Source: Pseudomonadota bacterium
GTDB lineage: Bacteria > Pseudomonadota > Gammaproteobacteria > Xanthomonadales > Xanthomonadaceae
Direction of reading: 5' to 3'
Length of the DNA: 64,000 nucleotides
NCBI GenBank assembly: GCA_023388355.1
Contig: JAEWGI010000065.1
Span: forward strand, 58,399 to 122,398
Shown here piece by piece: positions 56,449-64,000 of the stretch. Below the pieces are notes generated by a model. The model saw only the letters and a list, made by a program, of their open reading frames with translations. It was not told where the DNA came from and did no database searches. The translations under genes were made by a program, and so were the position numbers. How positions within the stretch are numbered: position 1 is the first letter of the stretch; each line of letters begins with the position of its first letter.

Positions 56449-59400
56449 TCATTGCATGGCCTCGCATTCCGGGGTCGGGAAGTCCGGATCGCATTCGGGC
56501 TGCTGGTCGTCGGGCAGGCGCACGCCGGGTTCGACCAGGCCGTAGCCGCGGTAGTTGGAGGCGTCCGCGCCCACGTCGACATAGGCGACCTGGCGGCTGC
56601 TGGAGGTCTGCGCGCGCCCGGCCCAGACCGAGGTCGGCACGTTGACCGCCTCGCCGAGGATCGGCAGCAGCGAGCCGTCCGGGCGTACGGCGTAGAAGTA
56701 CGCCGGCGGCACGCCCAGGGCGGCGATCGTCTGCGCCTCCAGGCCCATGACGTAGATCGGCGATGCGGGCAGGCCGATGCCGCCGGTGGCCGACCAGGTG
56801 CCGCTGCCGTTGTACATCCACTCGGTGCCGTCCTGGCGCAGGTCGCCGTCGACCGCGAGGTAGACGTCGGCGCTGCCCGCATCGATGGTGAAGTCGCTGC
56901 CGTTGAGCGAGGCCAGGGTGAGCGAACGCCCGTTGGTCATGCTGAAGCCGCCGTGGGCGGTGAAGTCGCCGATCCGCTCGATCCGGTTGTCGACGAAGCG
57001 GTCGGCGTCGCCCAGCACCACCGCGCCGCCGGCGCGGCCGCTGAGGCTGCCGGCGACCAGCTGGCCGTCGTCGCCCTGGCTGATGCCGCCGGCGACGTCC
57101 AGGCGGATGTCGGCCGCGGAGATGCCGCCGTCGATCGCCAGGTCGCCCTGCGTCAGCGCCAGCAGCAGGCTGCCGGAGCGGGCGTCGACCGGGCCGGCGA
57201 CCGTGAGCGGGCCGGCATTGGTCAGGGCGATGCCGCTGGCCGAGAACTGGCCGAGGGTATCGATCCGGTTGGGGCCGGTCAGGCGCGCATCGCCCGCCGC
57301 GCTGCCGACCAGCTGCGTGGCCTGGATCCGGCCGCCCGACTGGCTGATGCCGGCGCCGCTGTCGAGCCGCAGGGTGCCGGTGGCGTCGACGTCGTGGCCA
57401 AGCGCGATTCCGCCCGCGCCCAGCAGGGTGACGTCGGCGCCGGACAGGCCCGCGCGCGTGGTCAGCGCGCCGCCGTTGGCGGCCAGGTGCAGGTCGCCGC
57501 TGCCGGCGTCGATGGCCTCGACCGGAAGCACGAGTGCGCCGCCCGCGGTCACGCGCACATCGCCGCCGCCAGTCGAGCGCAGGTGCGACAGGGTGAGGTC
57601 GTTGCGATCGCTGATCGACACCGCGGCGCCGGTCAGGCCGACCGCGCCGCCGAAATCGTTGCCGGCATGGGTCAGCGCGATGGCGCCGGTGCCGGCATCG
57701 ATGTCGGTCGTGCCGCCAATCCGGAACGCGCCCGCCTGGACGATGTCGCCCGCCCGCACCACCAGCGACAGGTTGCCGGCCACGTCGAGGGTCGAGGCCA
57801 GGCTGGCGCTGCCGGCATCCACCGACAGCGCTCCCAACGCGACCGCGCCACCAAAACCGACATGCCCATCGGCGTTCAGCGACAGCGCATGCGCGCCGCC
57901 GACGCCCGCGCCGAAGGCGATGTCGCCGCCCGAGGCCAGCGCCACGCTGCCGCCCAGCGCAACCGCGCCGTCGAAGGTCTGGTCGCCGCTGGTGGCGATG
58001 TCCTGCTGGAGAGCGATGGTGGCGGCGGTCGCGTGCAGGCTGGTTGCATCGACCGCACCGAGGATGAGCGTGTCGCGGTCGCTGATCGCCACCGCATCGC
58101 CGCGCAGCGACACCGCGCCGCCGAACCCGTTGCCGGCATTGGCGAGCGTGATGTCGCCCGTGCCCGCATCGATCGTGCTGGTGCCGGCCACGGACAGGAC
58201 GCCGGACTGGACGATCGCGCCGCCGTTGCTGTCGGCGGCGAGATTGCCGGCGATCGCGCCCTGGCCCAGGCCCAGCGCGCCGTGGCTGCTGGCATCGAGC
58301 GAGGCCACGTCCAGCGTGCCGAGGACCAGGGCACCTGCATCGTTGATCGCCGTCGCGCCGCCGGTCAGCGACACCGCGCCGCCGAAATCGTTGCCAGCGT
58401 GGGCAAGCGCGATGGCGCCCGTACCCGCGTCGATCGTGCTGGTGCCGCCCACGGCCAGCGCGCCGGACTGGCCGATCGCGCCGCCATTGCTCTCCGCGAC
58501 CAGGTCGCCCCCGATGCTGCCGGTGCCGAGATCCAGCGCGCCGTGGCTGCTGGCGTCCAGCGAAGCGACGTCGAGCGTGTCCAGGGTGAGCGTGTTGATG
58601 TCGTTGATGGCGGCCGCACCCCCGGCCAGCGACACCGCGCCACCGAAATCGTTGCCGGCATGGCCGAGCGCGATGGCGCCCGTACCCGCGTCGATCGCGC
58701 TGCCGCCGACGACGACGAGCGCGCCGGACTGGCCGATGTCGCCGCCGTTGCTGTCCGCGACCAGGGCGCCGGCGATCGTGCCGCCGCCCAGCGACAGGTC
58801 GCCGTGGCTGGTGGCCGTCAGCGAGCCCAGATGGAAGGCGTCGAGCGTCAGCGCGTTCGCGTCGCTGATCGCCACCGCGCCGCCGGCCAGGGACACCATG
58901 CCTCCGAAATCGTTCCCCGCCTGGGTCAGCGTAATCGCGCCGGCACCGGCATCGAGTGCGGAACTGCCGCCTACCGCCAGCGCGCCGGACTGGCCGATCG
59001 CGCCGCCGTGGCTGTCCGCGGCCAGCGCGCCCGCGATGCTGCCGGCGCCGAGATCCAGCGCGCCGTGGCTGCTGGCGTCCAGCGAGGCGACGTCGAGCGC
59101 CCCGAGCGTCAGCGCGCCGACATCGTCGATCGTCGCCGCACCGCCGGTCAGCGACACCACGCCCACGAAGTCGTTGTCCGCATCGGCCAGGGTGATGCTC
59201 CCCGCAACCGCATCGATCGTGCTGGTGCCGCCGATGGTCAGCGCGCCGGACTGGGTGACCGGGCCACCGTCGCTGTCCGCGACCAGGTTGCCCGCGATCC
59301 TGCCCTGCCCCAGGTCCAGCGCACCGTGGCTGCGCGCGGTGAGCGAGCCGACGTCCAGCGCGCCGAGCGCCAGCGCGTTGGCGTCGTCGACCGACACCGC

Positions 59401-62400
59401 TCCACCGGCCAGCGACACCGCGCCGCCGAAATCGTTGCCGGCGTCGGTGAGGACGATGGCGCCGCTGCCCGCGTCGAGCGTGCTGCTGCCGCCGACTTCA
59501 AGGGCGCCGGACTGGCCGATCGAACCGCCGTTGCTGTCGGCGACCAGGGTGCCCACGATGCTGCCCGTGCCGAGATCCAGCGCGCCATGACTGCTTGCCG
59601 ACAGCAAGTCGACGTCCAGTGCGCCGAGCGCCAGCGCGTTGGCATCGCTGATCGATGCCGCGCCGCCGGTCAGCGACACCGCGCCTTCGAAATCGTTGCC
59701 GGCATCGGTCAGGGCAATGGCGCCGGTGCCGGCGTCGAGGGTGCTGGCGCCGCCCACCGACAGCGCGCCGGACTGGCCGATGGCGCCGCCGTTGCTGTCG
59801 GCGTCCAGCGTGCCAGCGATGCTGCCGGCGCCAAGGCCGAGTGCGCCGTGGCTGGTGGCCGACAGCGAGGCGAGGTCCAGCGTGCCGAGCGCCAACGCGC
59901 CAGCGTCGTTGATCGTCGCCGCGCCGCCGGCCAGCGAGACCGCGCCACCGAAATCGTTGCCGACGTGGTCGAGCGCGATCGCGCCGGTGCCCGCGTCGAT
60001 CGCGCTGGTGCCGCCCACGAGCAGCGCGCCGGACTGGCCGATCGCGCCACCGTTGCTGTCGGCGGCCAGGGCACCGGCGATGCTGCCGCCGCCCAGCGAC
60101 AGGTCGCCGTGGCTGCTGGCATCGAGCGAGGCCACGTCCAGTGTGCCGAGGACCAGCGCACCTGCATCGTTGATCGCCGTCTCGCCGCCGGTCAGCGACA
60201 TCGCGCCGCCGAAATCGTTGCCAGCGTGGGCAAGCGCGATGGCGCCCGTACCCGCGTCGATCGTGCTGGTGCCGCCCACGGCCAGCGCGCCGGACTGGCC
60301 GATCGCGCCACCATTGCTCTCCGCGACCAGGTCGCCCCCGATGCTGCCGGTGCCGAGATCCAGCGCGCCGTGGCTGCTGGCGTCCAGCGAAGCGACGTCG
60401 AGCGTGTCCAGGGTGAGCGCGTTGATGTCGTTGATGGCGGCCGCACCCCCGGCCAGCGACACCGCGCCACCGAAATCGTTGCCGGCATGGCCGAGCGCGA
60501 TGGCGCCCGTACCCGCGTCGATCGCGCTGCCGCCGCCCACGACGAGCGCGCCGGACTGGTCGATGTCGCCGCCGTTGCTGTCCGCGACCAGGGCGCCGGC
60601 GATCGTGCCGCCGCCCAGCGACAGGTCGCCGTGGCTGGTGGCCGACAGCGACTCGAGATCGAACGCATCCAGCGTCAGCGAGTTGACGTCACTGATCGCC
60701 ACCGAACCGCCGATCAGCGACACCGCACCGCCGAAGTCGTTGCCGGCATCGGCGAGGTCGATGTCGCCCGTGCCCGCGTCGACCGTGCTTGCGCCGCCGA
60801 CGATCAGCGCCCCGGACTGTCCGATGTCGCCGCCGTGGCTGTCCGCGGCCAGCGTGCCCGCGATGCCGCCGGCGCCGAGATCCAGCGCGCCGTGGCTGCT
60901 GGCATCCAGCGAAGCGACGTCGAGCGTGCCAAGCGTCAGCGCGCCGGCGTCGTTGATTGCCGCCGCGCCGCCGGCCAGCGACACTGCGCCGCCGAAATCG
61001 TTGCCGGCGTCGGTGAGGTCGATGTCGCCCGTGCCCGCGTCGAGCGCGCTGCTGCCGCCGACTTCCAGCGGCCCGGACTGGCCGATCGGGCCGCCATCGC
61101 TGTCCGCGACCAGATCGCCCGCGATGCTGCCGGCGCCCAGGTCCAGCGCGCCGTGGCTGCTGGCGTCCAGCGAGGCCACGCCCAGCGCGCCGAGCGTCAG
61201 CGCGCCGGCATCATTGATCTCCACCGCGCCGCCGGTCAGCGACACTGCGCCGACGAAGTCGTTGCCGCCGTCGTCGAGCGTGATGTCGCCCGCGCCTGCG
61301 TTGATCGCGCTGCTGCCGCCGATCGACAGCGCGCCGGACTGCGTGATCGCGCCGCCGCCGCTGTTCGCGACCAGGTTGCCGGCGACCGTGCCCGTGCCCA
61401 GGTCGAGCGCGGCGTGGCTGCCCACGTTGAGCGAACCGACGGCGAGCGTGCCCAGGGTGAGCGCGTTGACGTCGTTGATCGCCACCGCGCCGCCGGCCAG
61501 CGACACCGCGCCGCCGAAATCGTTGTTCGCATGGGTCAGCGCGATCGCGCCCGTGCCCGCGTCGAGGCTGGCCTGGCCGCCGACGACGAACGCCTGCGAC
61601 TGCGCGATGCCGCCGGCCTGCACCGCCAGCGACAGGTCGCCGGACACGTCCAGGGACGAGGCCAGGTCGAGGCTGCCGGCGCCCACCGCCAGCCCGCCCA
61701 CCGCGACCGCATCGCCGAAGCCGACGTGGCCGTCGGCCGCGACCGACAGCGCGTGCGGGCCGGTCACCGTCGAGGCGAAGTCCACGTCGCCGCCCGCGTC
61801 CAGCGCAAGGTCGCCGTCGAGCAGCACCGTGCCGGCATAGGTCTGGTCGCCGGTCGTGGCGATGTCCTGCTCCAGCGCAATCGTCGCCGCCGTGGCCAGG
61901 AGGCTGCTCGCGTCCACCTGGCCCAGGGTGAGCTGGTTGCGGTCGGCGATCGCCACCGCGTCGCCGGCCAGCGACACCGCGCCCACGAAGTCGTTGTCGA
62001 CGTGGGCCAGGGCGATGTCCCCCGCGCCCGCGTCGATCGCGCTGCTGCCGCCCACTTCGAGCGCCCCGGACTGGCCGATCGGGCCGCCGTCGCTGTCCGC
62101 GACCAGGCTGCCCGCGACGCTGCCCTGCCCCAGGTCCAGCGCGCCATGGCTGCTGGCGTCCAGCGAGGCCACGTCGAGCGCGCCAAGCGCGAGCGCACCG
62201 GCGTCGGCGATCTCCACCGCGCCGCCGCCCAGCGACACCGCGCCGCCGAAGTCGTTGCCGACGTCGGTCAGGTCGATGTCGCCCGCGCCCGCGTCGATCG
62301 CGCTGGCGCCGCCGATGGACAGCGCGCCGGACTGCGTGATCGCGCCACCGCCGCTGTTCGCGACCAGGTTGCCGGCGACCGTGCCCTGGCCCAGGTCCAG

Positions 62401-64000
62401 CGCATCTTGGCTGCTGGCGTCGAGCAAGGCCACGTCGAGCGTGCCCAGGGTGAGCGCGTTGAGGTCGCTGATCTCCACCGCGCCGCCGGTCAGCGAGACC
62501 GCGCCGCCGAAGTCGTTGTTCGTGTGTGTCAGCACAATCGCGCCCGTGCCCGCGTCGAGGCTGGTCTGGCCGCCGACGACGAACGCCTGCGACTGCGCGA
62601 TGCCGCCGGCCTGCACCGCCAGCGACAGGTCGCCGGACACGTCCAGGGACGAGGCCAGGCCGAGGCTGCCGGCGTCCACCGCCAGCGCACCCACCGCAAC
62701 CGCATCGGCAAAGCCGACGTGCCCGTCGGCCGTGACCGAGAGCACGTGCGGCCCGGTCACCGTCGAGGCGAAGTCCACGCCGCCGCCCGCGGCCAGCGCG
62801 AGGTCGCCATCGAGCAGCACCGCGCCGGCATAGGCCTGGTCGCCGGTCGTGGCGATGTCCTGCTCCAGCGCGATGGTCGCGGCCAAGGCCAGAAGGTGGG
62901 TCGCATCCACCTGGCCCAGGGTGAGCTGGTTGCGGTCGGCGACCACCACCGAGCCGCCGGTCAGCGAGACCGCGCCCACGAAGTCGTTGTTCATGTCGAG
63001 CAGGGTGATGTCGCCCGCGCCCGCGTCGAGCGTGCTGCTGCCACCCACGGCCAGCGGCCCGGACTGGCCGATCGGGCCGCCATCGCTGTCCGCGACCAGA
63101 TCGCCCGCGATGCTGCCGGCGCCCAGCTCCAGCAGCCCGCGGCTGCTCGCGTCCAGCGAGGCCACGTCGAGCGCGGCGAGCCGGAGCGCTCCGGCGTCGG
63201 CGATCTCCACCGCACCGCCGGTCAGCGACACCGCGCCGACGAAATCGTTGCCGCCGTCGTCGAGCGTGATGTCGCCCGCGCCTGCGTTGATCGCGCTGCT
63301 TCCGCCGATGGACAGCGCGCCGGACTGCGTGATCGCACCGCCGCCGCTGTCCGCGACCAGGTTGCCGGTGACCGTGCCCGCGCCCAGGTCGAGCGCGTCG
63401 TGGCTGCTCGCGTCGAGCGAACCGACGGCAAGCGTGCCCAGGGTGAGCGCGTTGACGTCGTTGATCGCCACCGCGCCGCCGGCCAGCGAGACCGCGCCGC
63501 CGAAGTCGTTGCCAGAATCGTCAAGAATGATGAGGGCGCCGCCGGCGTCCAGCGCACTGGTCCCGGCCACCGACAGCGGTCCGTCCTGGCCGATGCTGTA
63601 GCCATCGCTGCTGGCCGTCAGCGTGCCGGCGACGGTGCCGCTGCCCAGGCCCAGCAGCCCGTGGCTGGCGACCGAGAGCGCACCGGTGGCGAGCGCGTCG
63701 AGCTGGAGCGCGTTCGTGTCGTTGATCGTCACCGTGTCGCCAGCCAGCGACATCAGGCCCTGGAAGTCGTTGTCCGCATGGATCAGGGTGATGTCTCCGG
63801 CACCGGCATCGAAGTCCGCATCCCCGCCCACCACGAACGCCCCCACCTGGCCGATGCCGCCCGCGTCCACCGTCAGCGACAGATCGCCGGACGTGTGCAT
63901 GCCTGCGCCGGCGACGAAGCTGCCGGCGTCGATCGACAGTGCGCCAACGTCCACCGCACCGGCGATGCCGACGTGCCCGTCGGCCTCGATCGACAGCTGC
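56449..64000 (-). CDS. Giant repeat-rich filamentous adhesin, N-terminus outside window
   Basis: Open to the right edge: more than 2515 codons seen. About 21-22 repeats, mostly of exactly 87 residues (261 bp), with core AGNDFGGAVSLAGGA, NDAGALTLGTLDV, SLDASSHGALDLG and GGAIGQSGALAVGG; three variant units of 157 residues carry TIALEQDIATTGDQ. The pattern (short beta-strands, Gly/Ala/Asp-rich) is that of secreted beta-helix adhesins of the filamentous-haemagglutinin type. Non-repetitive C-terminal 300 residues end with a cysteine pair, ECDPDFPTPEC. Export is probably by two-partner secretion, but the N-terminal TPS domain and its partner are not visible. Confidence 0.85.
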   Translation of the reverse strand, partial: QLSIEADGHVGIAGAVDVGALSIDAGSFVAGAGMHTSGDLSLTVDAGGIGQVGAFVVGGDADFDAGAGDITLIHADNDFQGLMSLAGDTVTINDTNALQLDALATGALSVASHGLLGLGSGTVAGTLTASSDGYSIGQDGPLSVAGTSALDAGGALIILDDSGNDFGGAVSLAGGAVAINDVNALTLGTLAVGSLDASSHDALDLGAGTVTGNLVADSGGGAITQSGALSIGGSSAINAGAGDITLDDGGNDFVGAVSLTGGAVEIADAGALRLAALDVASLDASSRGLLELGAGSIAGDLVADSDGGPIGQSGPLAVGGSSTLDAGAGDITLLDMNNDFVGAVSLTGGSVVVADRNQLTLGQVDATHLLALAATIALEQDIATTGDQAYAGAVLLDGDLALAAGGGVDFASTVTGPHVLSVTADGHVGFADAVAVGALAVDAGSLGLASSLDVSGDLSLAVQAGGIAQSQAFVVGGQTSLDAGTGAIVLTHTNNDFGGAVSLTGGAVEISDLNALTLGTLDVALLDASSQDALDLGQGTVAGNLVANSGGGAITQSGALSIGGASAIDAGAGDIDLTDVGNDFGGAVSLGGGAVEIADAGALALGALDVASLDASSHGALDLGQGSVAGSLVADSDGGPIGQSGALEVGGSSAIDAGAGDIALAHVDNDFVGAVSLAGDAVAIADRNQLTLGQVDASSLLATAATIALEQDIATTGDQTYAGTVLLDGDLALDAGGDVDFASTVTGPHALSVAADGHVGFGDAVAVGGLAVGAGSLDLASSLDVSGDLSLAVQAGGIAQSQAFVVGGQASLDAGTGAIALTHANNDFGGAVSLAGGAVAINDVNALTLGTLAVGSLNVGSHAALDLGTGTVAGNLVANSGGGAITQSGALSIGGSSAINAGAGDITLDDGGNDFVGAVSLTGGAVEINDAGALTLGALGVASLDASSHGALDLGAGSIAGDLVADSDGGPIGQSGPLEVGGSSALDAGTGDIDLTDAGNDFGGAVSLAGGAAAINDAGALTLGTLDVASLDASSHGALDLGAGGIAGTLAADSHGGDIGQSGALIVGGASTVDAGTGDIDLADAGNDFGGAVSLIGGSVAISDVNSLTLDAFDLESLSATSHGDLSLGGGTIAGALVADSNGGDIDQSGALVVGGGSAIDAGTGAIALGHAGNDFGGAVSLAGGAAAINDINALTLDTLDVASLDASSHGALDLGTGSIGGDLVAESNGGAIGQSGALAVGGTSTIDAGTGAIALAHAGNDFGGAMSLTGGETAINDAGALVLGTLDVASLDASSHGDLSLGGGSIAGALAADSNGGAIGQSGALLVGGTSAIDAGTGAIALDHVGNDFGGAVSLAGGAATINDAGALALGTLDLASLSATSHGALGLGAGSIAGTLDADSNGGAIGQSGALSVGGASTLDAGTGAIALTDAGNDFEGAVSLTGGAASISDANALALGALDVDLLSASSHGALDLGTGSIVGTLVADSNGGSIGQSGALEVGGSSTLDAGSGAIVLTDAGNDFGGAVSLAGGAVSVDDANALALGALDVGSLTARSHGALDLGQGRIAGNLVADSDGGPVTQSGALTIGGTSTIDAVAGSITLADADNDFVGVVSLTGGAATIDDVGALTLGALDVASLDASSHGALDLGAGSIAGALAADSHGGAIGQSGALAVGGSSALDAGAGAITLTQAGNDFGGMVSLAGGAVAISDANALTLDAFHLGSLTATSHGDLSLGGGTIAGALVADSNGGDIGQSGALVVVGGSAIDAGTGAIALGHAGNDFGGAVSLAGGAAAINDINTLTLDTLDVASLDASSHGALDLGTGSIGGDLVAESNGGAIGQSGALAVGGTSTIDAGTGAIALAHAGNDFGGAVSLTGGATAINDAGALVLGTLDVASLDASSHGALGLGQGAIAGNLAADSNGGAIVQSGVLSVAGTSTIDAGTGDITLANAGNGFGGAVSLRGDAVAISDRDTLILGAVDATSLHATAATIALQQDIATSGDQTFDGAVALGGSVALASGGDIAFGAGVGGAHALSLNADGHVGFGGAVALGALSVDAGSASLASTLDVAGNLSLVVRAGDIVQAGAFRIGGTTDIDAGTGAIALTHAGNDFGGAVGLTGAAVSISDRNDLTLSHLRSTGGGDVRVTAGGALVLPVEAIDAGSGDLHLAANGGALTTRAGLSGADVTLLGAGGIALGHDVDATGTLRLDSGAGISQSGGRIQATQLVGSAAGDARLTGPNRIDTLGQFSASGIALTNAGPLTVAGPVDARSGSLLLALTQGDLAIDGGISAADIRLDVAGGISQGDDGQLVAGSLSGRAGGAVVLGDADRFVDNRIERIGDFTAHGGFSMTNGRSLTLASLNGSDFTIDAGSADVYLAVDGDLRQDGTEWMYNGSGTWSATGGIGLPASPIYVMGLEAQTIAALGVPPAYFYAVRPDGSLLPILGEAVNVPTSVWAGRAQTSSSRQVAYVDVGADASNYRGYGLVEPGVRLPDDQQPECDPDFPTPECEAMQ
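58290..60642. repeat. Recent segmental duplication inside adhesin repeats
   Basis: About 525 bp at 58290-58815 is nearly identical in DNA to 60117-60642, offset exactly 1827 bp (7 x 261). Other units differ much more, so these copies were homogenised recently by gene conversion or duplication. Confidence 0.8.

Noticed and set aside
56885..61840. Very long plus-strand open frames (901 and 733 codons) opposite the adhesin
   Set aside because: They mirror the 261-bp repeat on the other strand; Ser/Pro/Ala-rich products with no motifs, an antisense effect of GC-rich codons.
56885..63800. CRISPR-like periodic repeats
   Set aside because: The period is 261 bp and codon-in-phase within one large protein, not short repeats with unique spacers.

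Overview
The window is high-GC chromosomal DNA from a gammaproteobacterium, most likely a Xanthomonadaceae member (Lysobacter, Luteimonas or Xanthomonas relatives). This is inferred from very GC-rich codon use, a Xanthomonas-type PhoP/PhoQ pair, a three-gene 2-oxoacid dehydrogenase cluster, TrpS with a C-terminal extension, and short intergenic palindromes typical of that family. No ribosomal RNA, replication gene or CRISPR array is present. The only RNA gene found is a tRNA-Thr.

Left part (1-33 kb), mostly conserved chromosome: tyrosine catabolism (hmgA, hppD) with a divergent MarR regulator; a POT peptide transporter, an AbgT transporter, a CbiM-like membrane protein and tryptophan 2,3-dioxygenase; a large secreted multidomain nuclease; a 2-oxoacid dehydrogenase operon (E1alpha, E1beta, E2) carrying two palindromic repeats, one of them inside the E2 reading frame; two tandem VOC proteins; a secreted M28 peptidase; an MBL hydrolase; trpS; CsbD and entericidin stress genes; arginase; a 3-methyladenine glycosylase; tRNA-Thr; a birA-coaX-SPOR operon; mtfA; a PepSY protein-phoP-phoQ cluster; a CtlX-like hydrolase; and dusA.

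Middle part (33.2-45.0 kb): a region that looks like an island inserted at the 5' end of dusA. A 23-bp near-perfect direct repeat (22/23) lies inside dusA codons (33169-33191) and again at 44937-44959. The second copy belongs to a 24-codon orphan dusA start. The 11.8 kb between them holds a TetR-flanked run of oxidoreductase and lipid-type genes (CrtI-like, FAD monooxygenase, SRPBCC, DUF4345, GST, DUF4442), a DUF2268 protease, an alpha/beta hydrolase, and an XRE regulator divergent from an SmvA-like efflux pump. I see no integrase gene.

Right part (45-64 kb): an AKR-SDR-LigB oxidoreductase operon with a divergent LysR regulator; a five-gene arsenic operon (arsR, two unrelated arsC, arsH, arsB) with a visible promoter/operator; a hipBA toxin-antitoxin pair; cytochrome b561; and, running off the right edge, a giant repeat adhesin (more than 2500 residues, mostly 87-residue units) followed 34 bp later by a lone tssA-type gene of type VI secretion.
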